From NCBI RefSeq assembly GCF_004379255.2, contig NC_056043.1:2170001-2234000 (forward strand): a stretch of 64,000 nt of DNA, read 5' to 3'. This document shows positions 23,118-32,902 of the stretch, piece after piece (the stretch's first letter is position 1; every line of letters starts with the position of its first letter). This DNA comes from Salvia splendens. Its lineage: Eukaryota > Streptophyta > Magnoliopsida > Lamiales > Lamiaceae. The position numbers were made by a program, and so were the translations under genes. Under the pieces are notes generated by a model. That model made no database searches, was not told the DNA's origin, and saw nothing but the letters and a program-made list of their open reading frames with translations.

Positions 23118-26100
23118 CAATCACAGCAGCCGGAGTCAGAGGCAGGCGAAATGAACGAAGTCACACCGGAGCCGAACTCGATGAAAGTTCAGTTATACGA
23201 AGATGATCCATCCAGAACGGTCAAGATCGGTTTCGCGGGAACACCTCTACTCCGGGAAAAGACCATCCAGCTCCTCAAAGAGTACAAAGATGTCTTTGCG
23301 TGGTCTCCGTTGGACATGACTGGAGTGTCTCCCGAGGTAATTACACATCGGTTAAATATTGATCCTTCAGTCCGGCCTATAAAACAGAAGCAAAGACTCT
23401 TTGCGGCAGAAAGAAATCAAGTCATCCATGACGAAGTCCGCCAATTACTGAAAGCGGATGTATTATTTGAAGTAAAATATCCTTCTTGGGTGGCCAATCC
23501 TGTGATGATCAAGAAAAAAGAAGGAGGATGGCGGATGTGCATAGATTTTACGGATCTAAATAAGCACTGTCCTAAAGATTGCTACCCCCTTCCCAACATA
23601 GATAAAAAAGTAGAAGCTCTGATAGGCTTCGAAATTTTCTGTTTTCTTGATTTGTATAAAGGATACCACCAAGTTTTAATGGATGAGAATGATGCTTCAA
23701 AAACGGCTTTCATTACTGACTTCGGTATTTTTGCTTATAAAAAGATGCCATTTGGTTTAAAGAATGCCGGAGCCACATATCAAAGGATGGTAGATAAGCT
23801 ATTTCGGCACCTGATCGGAAAAGAGGTTGAAGTATATGTTGACGACATAGTTGTTAAAAGCAGAAGCACTTCGGAGTACGAAAACAATCTCAAATCCACT
23901 CTCGACGTGCTCAAAAAAGCCAACCTCAAACTCAATCCCCAAAAATGTACCTTTTTGGTAGATTCGGGAAAATTTCTGGGTTGTTGGGTTTCAAAGGAAG
24001 GACTCAAGGCAAATCCCCTAAAGGTTCAAGTTGTTCAGAACATGGCAATGCCGAAGTCCATACATGATGTGCAAAGGCTAACTGGATGTCTAGCCGCACT
24101 GAATAGATTCCTTTCCCAAGCAGCCGAAAAGCAAATGCCGTTCTTCAATGTTTTGAAGAAGGCACCAAAGTTTGAGTGGGGAGCCGAACAGAAAAAGGCT
24201 TTTGACGAACTCAAAAGTTATTTAACCGAACTTCCTACTCTCTCTGCTCCAACAGATGCCGAAGTGATATTCTTATATTTAGCAGCATCAGATCAAACCA
24301 TTAGCGCGGTGCTTGTACGAGAAGAAGGCCTAAAACAGCGTCCTATCTACTTTACAAGCCGAGCATTAAGAGGTCCCGAAACAAGGTATCAACCTCTGGA
24401 AAAAATTGCTCTGGCATTAGTAAATGCAGCAAGGAGACTGCGGCCATATTTCTATGCTCACAAAGTATGCGTCTTAACCGATCTTCCACTTCGGCAAGTT
24501 TTGACTAAGCCAGAAGCATCAGGCAGAATTGCCAAGTGGGCTATAGAGTTGGGAGAACATTCAATAGAATATCTACCTCGGAAAGCCATCAAGGGACAAG
24601 CCTTGGCAGATTTTCTTGTAGAGGCAAAGTTCGATCAGGCAATCCCTATTATTGCCGAACAGAAAAATCCTACCAATGATGAACTAACACAGCCCCAGAA
24701 ACCCGAAGTAGAGCCGCCGGACTGTTGGATTGGATTCGTAGATGGAGCTTCGAATAAGACAGGAAGTGGAGCTGGTATTCTACTTATCGCTCCCGACGGA
24801 CACGAAGTAACTTATTCACTTCGGTTCTTATTCCCAACCACTAATAACGAAGCCGAATACGAAGCCCTTCTTGCCGGACTTCAGTTAGCGCAACGTCTAC
24901 TTGTCAAATCTCTCAAAATTCATTGTGATTCACAAGTCATAGTGAATCACATGCTGGGTACAAGTGAAGCCCGTGGTGAAAGGATGAAAAAATACTTGGA
25001 CAAAGCGCAAAGTATTAGCCGAAATTTCTCTTATTTTCGGATAATCCGCATTCCCAGAGCGGGAAATAGCCGAGCAGATACTTTAAGTAAGTTGGCCTCA
25101 TATCCGAGCTCAAAGGTGGAGGAATTACCGCACAGAAGCATTGATGAAGCTGAAGTACACTCAGTAACCAGTTCACCAAACTGGATGACGCCAATATTAA
25201 AGTATCTAGATCAAGGACAACTGCCCGAGGATAAGAGAGAAGCAAGGAAAATCACATGCCGAGCACGTCGGTATGAACTTCATGAAGGAGTCCTATATAG
25301 AAAGTCCTACCTTCAACCGTTATTGCGATGTGTAGGACCAGAAGAGACGGATTACATCCTTAGAGAAGTTCATGAAGGATCTTGCGGTAGCCACATCGGA
25401 GCTAGAGCATTAGCTAAAAAAGTTCTGAGATGGGGATATTATTGGCCAACTTTGGTACAAGAAGCAGTACAGCTAGTTAAGAAATGTACGAAATGCCAAA
25501 TCCATGCAAATATCCCAAGGACGCCGCAGACTGATCTATGTGCTATGCAAAGCCCTTGGCCTTTTATGCAATGGGGCATAGACATAGTAGGACCACTACC
25601 ACAAGCTCCCCGGCAAATGAAATTCTTGATCGTTGCCGTGGATTACTTCACAAAGTGGGTGGAGGCTAAACCATTAGCTACGATAACAAGCTCAAAGGCA
25701 TTAGATTTTGTCTGGAAGAACATAGTTTGCCGATTTGGCATACCCCATATCCTCATTTCAGATAATGGGACTCAGTTTACTGACAAAACATTCAAGAATT
25801 GGTGCCAAGAGTTGAATATTCAACAGCGGTTCACTTCAGTCTCTCACCCACAAGCAAACGGACAAACGGAAGTAACAAACCGTACTTTGGTGAAAGGATT
25901 AAAAACTCGGTTAGAACAAGCCAAAGGACAATGGGTAGAAAATCTTCCTCAAGTCCTATGGTCTTACCGAACTACACCAAAAACCTCCAACGGTGAAACT
26001 CCGTACAGTCTAGTGTACGGCACTGAAGCCGTAATTCCGGTTGAGATCGGCATACCCAGCCCCCGAACCCTTAATTTCTCAACAGAACTGAATGACGACG

Positions 26101-26414
26101 GACTGAGAGCCGAACTAGATCTTGCCGAAGAAAGAAGAGAATTGGCCTTCATAAAAGAAGCCAAGTACAAGGAGCAAGTAACCCGGTATTATAACCAAAG
26201 GGTGAAAAAGCTGCAGTTTCAAGTGGGAGATCTCGTATTAAGAAACAATGAAGTAAGCCGAGCAGAAAAGCTAGGCAAACTTGAACCCACATGGGAAGGT
26301 CCGTATCGGGTGTTAGAAGTCCTGGGAAAAGGGTCTTATAAATTAACTCACATGTCAGGAGAACAAGTACCCCGAACATGGCATATTTCCAACCTCAAGA
26401 AGTTCTATTTGTAA
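23118..26414 (+). CDS. Pol: reverse transcriptase, two RNase H domains, integrase
   Basis: 1098 codons open from the base after the gag-pro UAG and in the same frame; the first Met is at 23151. Order: reverse transcriptase (MPFGLKNAGATYQRMVD, active site YVDDIVV near 23838), connection and first RNase H (LAASDQTISAVLVREEG, FTSRALRGPETRYQPLEK), then a second RNase H of the acquired plant Tat type (FVDGASNKTGSG, NNEAEYEALLAGL, HCDSQVIV). The integrase has an HHCC zinc finger (VHEGSCGSHIG .. CTKCQIHA) and DDE core residues in GIDIVGPLP, LISDNGTQF and SHPQANGQTEVTNRTL. No frameshift or internal stop. It has no good start of its own apart from internal Met codons, so expression by readthrough of UAG is likely. 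Confidence 0.93.
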   Translation, partial: QSQQPESEAGEMNEVTPEPNSMKVQLYEDDPSRTVKIGFAGTPLLREKTIQLLKEYKDVFAWSPLDMTGVSPEVITHRLNIDPSVRPIKQKQRLFAAERNQVIHDEVRQLLKADVLFEVKYPSWVANPVMIKKKEGGWRMCIDFTDLNKHCPKDCYPLPNIDKKVEALIGFEIFCFLDLYKGYHQVLMDENDASKTAFITDFGIFAYKKMPFGLKNAGATYQRMVDKLFRHLIGKEVEVYVDDIVVKSRSTSEYENNLKSTLDVLKKANLKLNPQKCTFLVDSGKFLGCWVSKEGLKANPLKVQVVQNMAMPKSIHDVQRLTGCLAALNRFLSQAAEKQMPFFNVLKKAPKFEWGAEQKKAFDELKSYLTELPTLSAPTDAEVIFLYLAASDQTISAVLVREEGLKQRPIYFTSRALRGPETRYQPLEKIALALVNAARRLRPYFYAHKVCVLTDLPLRQVLTKPEASGRIAKWAIELGEHSIEYLPRKAIKGQALADFLVEAKFDQAIPIIAEQKNPTNDELTQPQKPEVEPPDCWIGFVDGASNKTGSGAGILLIAPDGHEVTYSLRFLFPTTNNEAEYEALLAGLQLAQRLLVKSLKIHCDSQVIVNHMLGTSEARGERMKKYLDKAQSISRNFSYFRIIRIPRAGNSRADTLSKLASYPSSKVEELPHRSIDEAEVHSVTSSPNWMTPILKYLDQGQLPEDKREARKITCRARRYELHEGVLYRKSYLQPLLRCVGPEETDYILREVHEGSCGSHIGARALAKKVLRWGYYWPTLVQEAVQLVKKCTKCQIHANIPRTPQTDLCAMQSPWPFMQWGIDIVGPLPQAPRQMKFLIVAVDYFTKWVEAKPLATITSSKALDFVWKNIVCRFGIPHILISDNGTQFTDKTFKNWCQELNIQQRFTSVSHPQANGQTEVTNRTLVKGLKTRLEQAKGQWVENLPQVLWSYRTTPKTSNGETPYSLVYGTEAVIPVEIGIPSPRTLNFSTELNDDGLRAELDLAEERRELAFIKEAKYKEQVTRYYNQRVKKLQFQVGDLVLRNNEVSRAEKLGKLEPTWEGPYRVLEVLGKGSYKLTHMSGEQVPRTWHISNLKKFYL

Positions 26415-26978
26415 GAGACAAGGTCCGGTCAGTCTTGTGTCTAGTTCGGTCCTAGGGTTATGTGCTTTCATATTTTTATTGTTCTTTATACTTGTCGTTT
26501 TTTAAAAGATTAAAATCTTTTTCGTCCTTTTTATTTGTCTCTCTATGTGCGTTTTGTCTCTTATAAATGTTACTGAGGTATATTGTTCCTTAAAGGCTGA
26601 TCCCCTTTTTTTTAGATCATGTATTAAAGACAATTGTGAGTCCAAGCTTCTAAGGAAGATACAAGATTCCACAATTCAGCTTAAGAAACAAGCAATTCGT
26701 CTGAAACGAACTGCAATAAGCCGAAAACCACTCCGGTTAACTAGGGAAAGTCCAATCCAAGCGATAAAACTCGCCAAATAAGAACACTAACTAAGTCCGG
26801 TCAAAGAAGAGTTTACTTCATAAGACCGAGGGCGAGTACAATAAATGAAATAAAAAATCGCTGAACTGTAAATACGCAGTGATAGAAGCGAAATGAAAAA
26901 AATTCATTTACTAAGTCTTGTTGGGCATACAATTCCGCTGCCCTACGAGAATGCGTTACACCATTACAAAGGACTATT
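26415..26978. other. Spacer between pol and the antisense genes
   Basis: Includes a T-rich stretch after the pol stop (26455-26545) and no long frame in the sense direction. I see nothing further of note. Confidence 0.4.
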
Positions 26979-27734
26979 CTACTGTCTACGATTGCTAAAG
27001 TTGAGCCACCTATCCGAAAAATCCTCATGATGCTGAGTTCGGGCGTTCCGAGCAGTTGAAGAATAAGTAGGTGGACGAGATGCTCTGATCGACCTACCGC
27101 CTCTTCCCTGAGTCCGGGAAGTTCTAGCACCTCGGCGGCGAAGAGTCTCTTCACGAAGCATTCGCTGATCTTGCTCACTCATATTCACAACTCCTCTACG
27201 AACTTCAGGGCGTTCTTGTCTTGACGTTTCCGGTTGCTCCTGAGTCCGTTGCTGATTTGGAGTAGAATTTTGAGTAAGTGGATTAGAGGTTTGAGTTGGA
27301 GTGTGAGCATCTGTTAGCGGGAAACGGCTAAGGAATCTCTCGATTGAGGGACGCCGGGAAAGAATGATGTCGTACAGAGAAGCCAAGCGCCGCAATGATT
27401 TCACAACTTGTTGGCAAGCCGAGCTCTCCAGCACATTGTTCTTCCGGAGTACATGAAGCTTCTCCCACAGTTCATCAACTTGATTCTAAACTTCAGATAT
27501 AGTCATTCCCCCGCGCCCGCAGATGAAATCTTCATATGCAGTCCTCTCAGCGATGACAGTATTCAGCTCGGCCTTCAGATCTTTCTTTATGCACTCTAAG
27601 TCCTTATTGTTGGACTCCAGCTCCACTAAACGAGCCAAGAGTTCATCATACTTCATCTGGTCGTCTATAGCTTTTTTCTCAGCTTCATTTAAAGCCAAAG
27701 AGTATAGCCGCTTCCAGTGAAGTACCTCCAGCTC
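26979..27734 (-). pseudogene. Antisense ORF 2 of the Tat element, interrupted by TAG
   Basis: On the minus strand one frame runs from an AG acceptor-like site at 27735-27736 (then ELEVLHWKRLYSLALNEAEKK) through a coiled-coil stretch rich in Glu, Lys and Leu (DELLARLVELESNNKDLE) to a TAG at 27486-27488. It then continues in the same frame to 26979 (ELWEKLHVLRKNNVLESSA; then Arg/Thr/Gln-rich, SRQERPEVRRG). Either the TAG is a nonsense mutation, or an intron removes it. No family recognised. The upstream exon, if any, is not placed. Confidence 0.5.
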
Positions 27735-27960
27735 CTTAGAGTTAAGAATACGAAGCAGCTATGTCAGTTCGGCATTTCAGTTTACCGAGCAGGCAGTAAA
27801 CCACAATAGGAGTAAAAGAGATTAAGAAGAGCTATAAGGAAGACACGAGTGTAGAAAGAAGAATTTTTTTCATTCACAAGAAAAAATTTACACAAGGAGG
27901 GCTTCAAGGCCATTTTACAAATAGAAAGAAAGAAACTAAACTAAGAGAAGGGAGACGAAA

Positions 27961-29891
27961 TCATACTCCGCCAGTTTCGTCTCCGGCTTCCCTGTGGGTT
28001 TCAGCTTCTTTCTCCTTGTCGACCTCGGTCTCAGCCTCGGCCTCCCTCCTCCCTCCCTCCTGCTCGGCGCCCCCATCGCCGATCTGCTGCACCTCTTGCT
28101 CGGCGTGCCCGTCGCCGGTCTGCTGATCCTTCTGCTCGGTCTCCTTGCAGGCCTCATTTTCCTGCTCACCCTCTTCTTTGAAAATTGAAGCGGGTGAAAC
28201 AGGCCCCAAGGAGGCAAAGATGGCCTCCATGTTCTCGTCACGGTCAGCACGGCAATTACGGACTCGTTCAGCAGAAAGCAGGACCGATGAAGACGCAAGC
28301 TCCTCAAGGAGCGGCAGACTCTGGAGACGCGCTGCAATCTCTCGGCCATACAGCGGCAAGACGACTTCGGGTTCCTGCTCAACATTATCGGTCATCAATT
28401 TCAGCAGATCACCGATAAGGGCCGAAAATTGATTGCTCAAAAAGAGTTTCTCCGTGTAAACACGGAGAGCCTCCCCCTGAGCAACCACGGCAGCCGCCTC
28501 CCTCTGTTTCGACCGCTCTCTCTGGATGATGAGCTGGTCTTTGGCACGCTGGGCTTCATCCTGAGCCGAGATCATAGCGGCCCTTGCCCTCTCAAAGTCT
28601 TCCCGAGCCTGTTCGGCCTGGTGACGAGCAGCATTCAAATTCCTCTGCATCTCATCATAATCGCTGGACGCTTTAGAGAGTTCAACTGTGACGAGTTTGC
28701 AGAGCATATTGTTCCTCTGAAAATGGAAAAAGGAAAAAGTCAACAGAGGGGCCACAAAAAAAATATAGGAAAGAAGCAAAGCCAGAAAATCAAGAAGAAA
28801 ATTCACCTCTACAAAGTCCTTTGGCCATAAAAAGGGCTCAGAGATATGTTCCGAAGTGGCCGTAACCACTCCTGATCCATAACCCCCCTGGACAATGTCT
28901 CTCTCTGGCGCTTTTGGGGGTTTCTGAGTCTTCGCCTTCCCCCTTGCCGAGGTCGATCCCGGCTTTTTTGGATCCGAAGACTGACTCGAAGAGGTCTTCT
29001 GCCTCTTCGGATTCTTCTCGGCATCAGACGCCGAGCTGGTGGTTTTCTGTTTCTCCGGCTCCTTTGATTCGGAGGATTTGCGACCAAGCTTGCTTAGCAT
29101 GTTCACTGCCAAAAAGCAAGAAAACAAAGTTAGTTTTCGCCGCTAAAGCAGTAAAGCATAAAAAAGAAATCCTCACCCTCAGTCTCTTCGTCCGAAGACG
29201 AGGAGTCGAACACGAAGTCACCCTTGACGAGCTCAGATTCCAAATACTGTTTCCTAATCATGGGAATCTTATTGAGCCCGCCCTCGAGCTCGTCCAACGG
29301 TTCTACCCGAAGATGAGGAATTACGGACTTCGGCCCTCTCCAGGAAAAGTCCGGAGCCGCTGTCCTATTGTAAAAAAAGAAGCGATTTTTCCACATCGGC
29401 CATTTGGTTTTACAGAAGGCTCTAAAGGGCTGTAAAGGGATCAAGTAAAACCAGGATCCCTTTCTCTTAAACTGAAAGAAATTAAGGATTGCCCTCAGAG
29501 ACAGATCCTTTTCTAGTCTACGCAGCTCGGCAGCAAAGGCCGATAAGTGCCTCCAAGAATTTGGAGTCACCTGACCTAAAGGAAGTTGGAAAAAATCAAG
29601 AAGCTCTACAAAGGCGGGGGGAAGAGGGAAACGAAGCCCGCATTCTAAGCAGGCTTCGTAAACGGTGGCATAACCCTCCGGCGGCGAGTTAACCCTATGA
29701 GTGTCGTCGGGAATCACCACTAACCCCCCAGGAAGAAAATATTTTCTGTGTAAGGATATCACAGTATCCTTACTCAAAATGCTGTGAAAATATTCTACCG
29801 TCTTCTCCCCGGACTTTTTCCGGACAGAAGATCCCTTACCCCCCTTCCTACCACTACCTGATTCAGAAACAGTTTCAGAAGAAGAAGACAT
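27961..29891 (-). CDS. Antisense ORF 1 of the Tat element, spliced, Transposase_28-like
   Basis: Three exons on the strand opposite to gag-pol: 29177-29891, 28807-29105, 27961-28716, with GT..AG borders (GAGG|GTGAGG, GTGAATT..TTTTCAG|AGG). They add up to 1770 nt, 589 residues in one frame; the introns are short and contain the in-frame stops or frame breaks. The N-terminal region (HRKYFLPGGLVVIPDDTHRV, PEGYATVYEACLECGLRFPL, GQVTPNSWRHLSAF) looks like the 'putative gypsy type transposon' family (Transposase_28, PF04195), known from plant gypsy elements. The middle is Ser/Lys-rich, then comes a long Glu/Ala/Gln/Arg coiled coil (RHQAEQAREDFERARAAM), ending in an acidic Glu-rich tail. The function is not known. 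Confidence 0.7.
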
Positions 29892-30199
29892 GATTCTTAC
29901 TCTTTGATGGTCGAAAGTCTCTGAAGAAATTCTTGAAGAAGCGGAAGAAAATTTTACGAAAAAGAGAGAGAATGCAGAAGAAATAATCGCAAAAGTGTTC
30001 CAATGATGAAGAAAGGAAATATTTATCAGATTCGCAGAGGCGTTTCAAATTCGTCGCACCGTTTCAAATCCCACTTTTTCTGGATTCTCTGGCCGGATTT
30101 GCTGTCACATTTAATGCAGACACGTGCAGAGCACGTCCCCTGACGTCAGCCTCCCCCTTACACTTATCCAAAATGCCGAAGTGATTCACTTCGCTTTTC

Positions 30200-30209
30200 G
30201 GGGGGGTGG
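30200..30209 (+). other. Polypurine tract before 3' LTR
   Basis: GGGGGGGTGG directly precedes the TGATGGG start of the 3' LTR. It is the expected site for plus-strand priming, though it is unusually G-rich and carries one T. Confidence 0.7.
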
Positions 30210-30747
30210 TGATGGGATACGAACTAAACAACTAAGCAATAATTGCGAGCCCAATAGCAGTGACGGCCCATCAGCCCAAAACCCAAGAAAGAGTATCAGT
30301 TCGGCACAACCAAAGAGTTCGGTCACAGCCTATAGCTCGGTAAAAGCCGACCAATCGAGCTCAACTCTCAGATCGGCAAAAGCTGATCGGCAAAGTTCAG
30401 CAGTTCGGTCTCAGTATTCGACCGAACAAGGAGATAGTGGACCCATGCAGGATCTCCACGACCTCCATTACACCCACGATCTATTTAGTGGTATTAAGCA
30501 GTTATCAACCCCCCTACCAGGGCTGCAAACCACGATCTTAGTTCGAATGTATAAATAGAACTTAGATCAGATAGACCAAGGTTAAGTTCTCTAGATCCTG
30601 AATCTCATATAGCAAATCAGTATTGTAATCTGTAAGCTAGATCAAGCAATACAAATTTGCCCTCTATTCTTCCCGTGGACGTAGATTTACCTCAGTAAAT
30701 CGAACCACGTAATTTTCAGTGTTGTGATCTTCATTTATTACTTGCAT
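30210..30747 (+). repeat. 3' LTR, missing its last 12 bases
   Basis: Matches 20396-20933 with a single base difference, then stops after TTACTTGCAT and passes straight into the flanking repeat. The last 12 bases of the 5' LTR (..ATTCCCATCA) are absent. Confidence 0.93.
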
Positions 30748-30982
30748 GTAATGAAACATACTAAAAAAATATAGAATTACATTTGCATTCTATTTAATAA
30801 TAAAAAATCTCTTTGATCCATATTGTTTAACGGTGTACGGTAATCAAATCAAACCGAAGTCACAATCTCACAAATTCCGATTCTTCTCCCCATGTTTGCT
30901 TCATTTAAATACGGCTAAGATCACGCAACATATTAATGTCCAAGATTTCTTATCTACAAATTATAAATATAGAAATGAAAAC
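30748..30982. repeat. Right copy of 235-bp repeat flanking the retrotransposon
   Basis: Identical by eye to 20161-20395. It is preceded by the truncated 3' LTR and followed by native AT-rich DNA (AAAAATAAAAATAAAG). Confidence 0.9.
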
Positions 30983-31036
30983 AAAAATAAAAATAAAGAA
31001 TATGTGATTTGAATGAATGACCTTCTTGTTCTGATC

Positions 31037-31219
31037 TTTGCATTCCCTCAATTATGTGACGTTGCTAGAAAAAGAATTCAATGACTATCTTAATATGGTT
31101 TAATAAATTACTCTTGGGATAAAAAAAATTTGCATTCCCTCAATTATGTGACGTTGCTAGAAAAAGAATTCAATGACTATCTTAATATGGTTTAATAAAT
31201 TACTCTGGGATAAAAAAAT
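31037..31219. repeat. Tandem duplication, about 92-bp unit
   Basis: The block that starts TTTGCATTCCCTCAATTATG at 31037 repeats from 31129 with only small differences, mainly in the A-run and one T. It abuts the 3' end of the first U6-like copy. Confidence 0.9.
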
Positions 31220-31316
31220 TTGGAGCATTTCTCAATTTATGTTTGTCATCCTTGCACAGATGCCATGCTAATCTTCTCTGTATTATTCCAATTTTATCGG
31301 ATGTCCCCAAAGGGAC
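31214..31316 (-). pseudogene. U6 snRNA-like copy, substituted
   Basis: Minus-strand sequence matches the U6 body along its whole length. It keeps GTCCCTTTGGGGACATCCG at the 5' end and a T-run at the 3' end, but carries several substitutions (AATAATACAG for AACGATACAG; ATGGCATCTGTGC for ATGGCCCCTGCGC). A TATA-like stretch and a USE-like TTCCCACATTGGAG lie at the right distance upstream (31340-31382), so it may once have been a gene, or may be a minor variant. Confidence 0.7.
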
Positions 31317-31744
31317 AATGGGTGTAGTTAGGTGCTGGAATATAGACATAAATATAAGTCATTGTTTCTCCAATGTGGGAAAACAAAATTTAAAAGTTTG
31401 GGAAATTTGGGTTTTGAATATGTGATGATTGGATGGGGTATGTTAAGATTTGAGACTTATTAAATGTACTAACTACTAATCATGGAAATTAATTTATAAG
31501 AAAAAATACGTTATAGTCATTTCATTTCAATACAGTCAACGCAGTCAACAAATAGAGGAATACAAAGAGATGAATATAGTCTAATAGTAATAAATTTAAG
31601 ATTTCATTGAAATTGTTATTTGGAAGTTTCATGAAAAACAAATTATATGTTCTTCTCTCTATCAGAAAATAAGGTCATAAGATCGATTTTTGAAGGAATT
31701 CAAATAATATATATGAAAAAAATTATCCCTTGGGTATAATAAAA

Positions 31745-31829
31745 ATAAATTTGGACCATTTCTCAATTTATGAGTCCTTGCACAAAGGCAGTGCTAATCG
31801 TCTCTGTATCGTTCCAATTTTATTAGATG
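31745..31829 (-). pseudogene. U6 snRNA-like copy, truncated at 5' end
   Basis: Carries the U6 middle and 3' parts (TTGGAACGATACAGAG, AAATTGAGAAATGGTCC), but the conserved 5' stem-loop GTCCCTTCGGGGACAT is lost and a few internal bases are missing. An upstream CTCCCACATAGGATA at 31881-31895 is a decayed USE. Confidence 0.75.
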
Positions 31830-32734
31830 TATTGTCAATAGTTAGATGCTCATATTTAAACACAAACATAAGCTGTTGTTTATCCTATGTGGGAGAACAA
31901 GAACTAAAAGTTTGGGCTTCATGGGCTTTGGATATGAGGAGATTGGGCTGGACTTTGTAAACTGGGATTTTTAAAGTTTTAATTTGAGACTCAATAATTG
32001 CATTAAGAGAACTCTATTGTAGTCATTTTTGGTGGAATAAAAAAGATGATAGAATTATAACTATAGAATATCACCTTAATCGAAATATATACTTGTTTCA
32101 TACATTATTGATTGTTAGATTTATAGGGATGGTAAGAAGAGATATCGTGTTAAATATTTGCCTTGACTTCCATGGATGCAATATAAGTACTATGGAGTAA
32201 TAAAAATACAAATGCAATATAAGTAACTTTTATTAAATAAAAATTAATTATTAGAATTGATAAATTCAAAAATAAGGTATATACTTTTTTCAAATGCCAA
32301 TTTTCAAATTAAGATACCCAATCAATAATAGGACACTAAATCTTATCCCACTTGCTACTTAAATTCTCAAGACCTAAACCATCACATGCACCACTCTCAT
32401 CACAAATTAATACACAAGCCAAACTATCAAGAAAACATAAGAGCACTTTACATACATATTGAAATGAAACACTACATTAGTAGAAAAAGGTATGAAGAGA
32501 GAAACTGGACTAAATTTATTGTTACCTTATTCATCACATGTCTAAATGTTCATCTATTAGAAATACTAACCAACAATATCAAGAAAAACTTGTTGAGCTA
32601 AATTGATATTGCAAAAGAAAATGGGGAAATGCTCCAATAATCTTTTTCAACATTTCCTATGCCCAAACAATCAACACAAGCAAAATAATCAGTTTCCATT
32701 TTCACAAAATTTTATGGTTGCATTAACAGAAAAA

Positions 32735-32784
32735 AAAATTTGGACCATTTCTCGATTTATGCGTGTCATCCTTGCGCAGGGGCC

Positions 32785-32816
<32 letters not shown>

Positions 32817-32836
32817 TCGGATGTCCCCGAAGGGAC
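32735..32836 (-). ncRNA. U6: U6 spliceosomal snRNA gene
   Basis: The minus strand reads GTCCCTTCGGGGACATCCG at 32836 and downward, the ACAGAGA box (AACGATACAGAGAAGATTAG), the catalytic AGC region, GCGCAAGGATGACACGC, and ends AAATGGTCCAAA followed by a T-run terminator. By eye it is the canonical plant U6 sequence without a change. Function: catalytic core RNA of the spliceosome, made by RNA polymerase III. The upstream promoter is intact, so this is the likely functional copy of the three. Confidence 0.95.
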
Positions 32837-32855
32837 AACAAAGGTAGCTTGGTGA

Positions 32856-32902
32856 TGAAATATAAACACAGACATAGGCTATTGTTTATCCGATGTGGGA
32901 TA
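32856..32902 (-). promoter_or_regulatory. Pol III U6 promoter: TATA box and upstream sequence element
   Basis: On the minus strand, TTTATATTTC lies at about 20 to 30 bases upstream of the U6 start, and TATCCCACATCGGATA lies about 53 to 66 bases upstream. The plant USE consensus is RTCCCACATCG. The TATA-to-USE spacing is of the pol III class. Confidence 0.88.

Larger units (their letters stand above)
20396..30747 (+). mobile_element. Tat-lineage Ty3/gypsy LTR retrotransposon, nearly complete
   Basis: The 5' LTR is 20396-20945 and the 3' LTR 30210-30747. A primer-binding site follows the 5' LTR and a purine tract precedes the 3' LTR. Gag-protease and pol (RT, RNase H, a second RNase H, integrase) are in that order, and about 3.8 kb with antisense genes lies after pol. 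The extra RNase H and antisense ORFs are known traits of the plant Tat lineage of Ty3/gypsy elements. The two LTRs differ at one visible base in 538, so insertion is very recent. The 3' LTR lacks its last 12 bases, and the flanks are a 235-bp repeat. Confidence 0.93.

Noticed and set aside
26545..26781. Short sense-strand frame after pol
   Set aside because: Biased composition (Lys, Leu, Ile, Arg), no domain and no splice logic. It lies in the spacer before the antisense genes.
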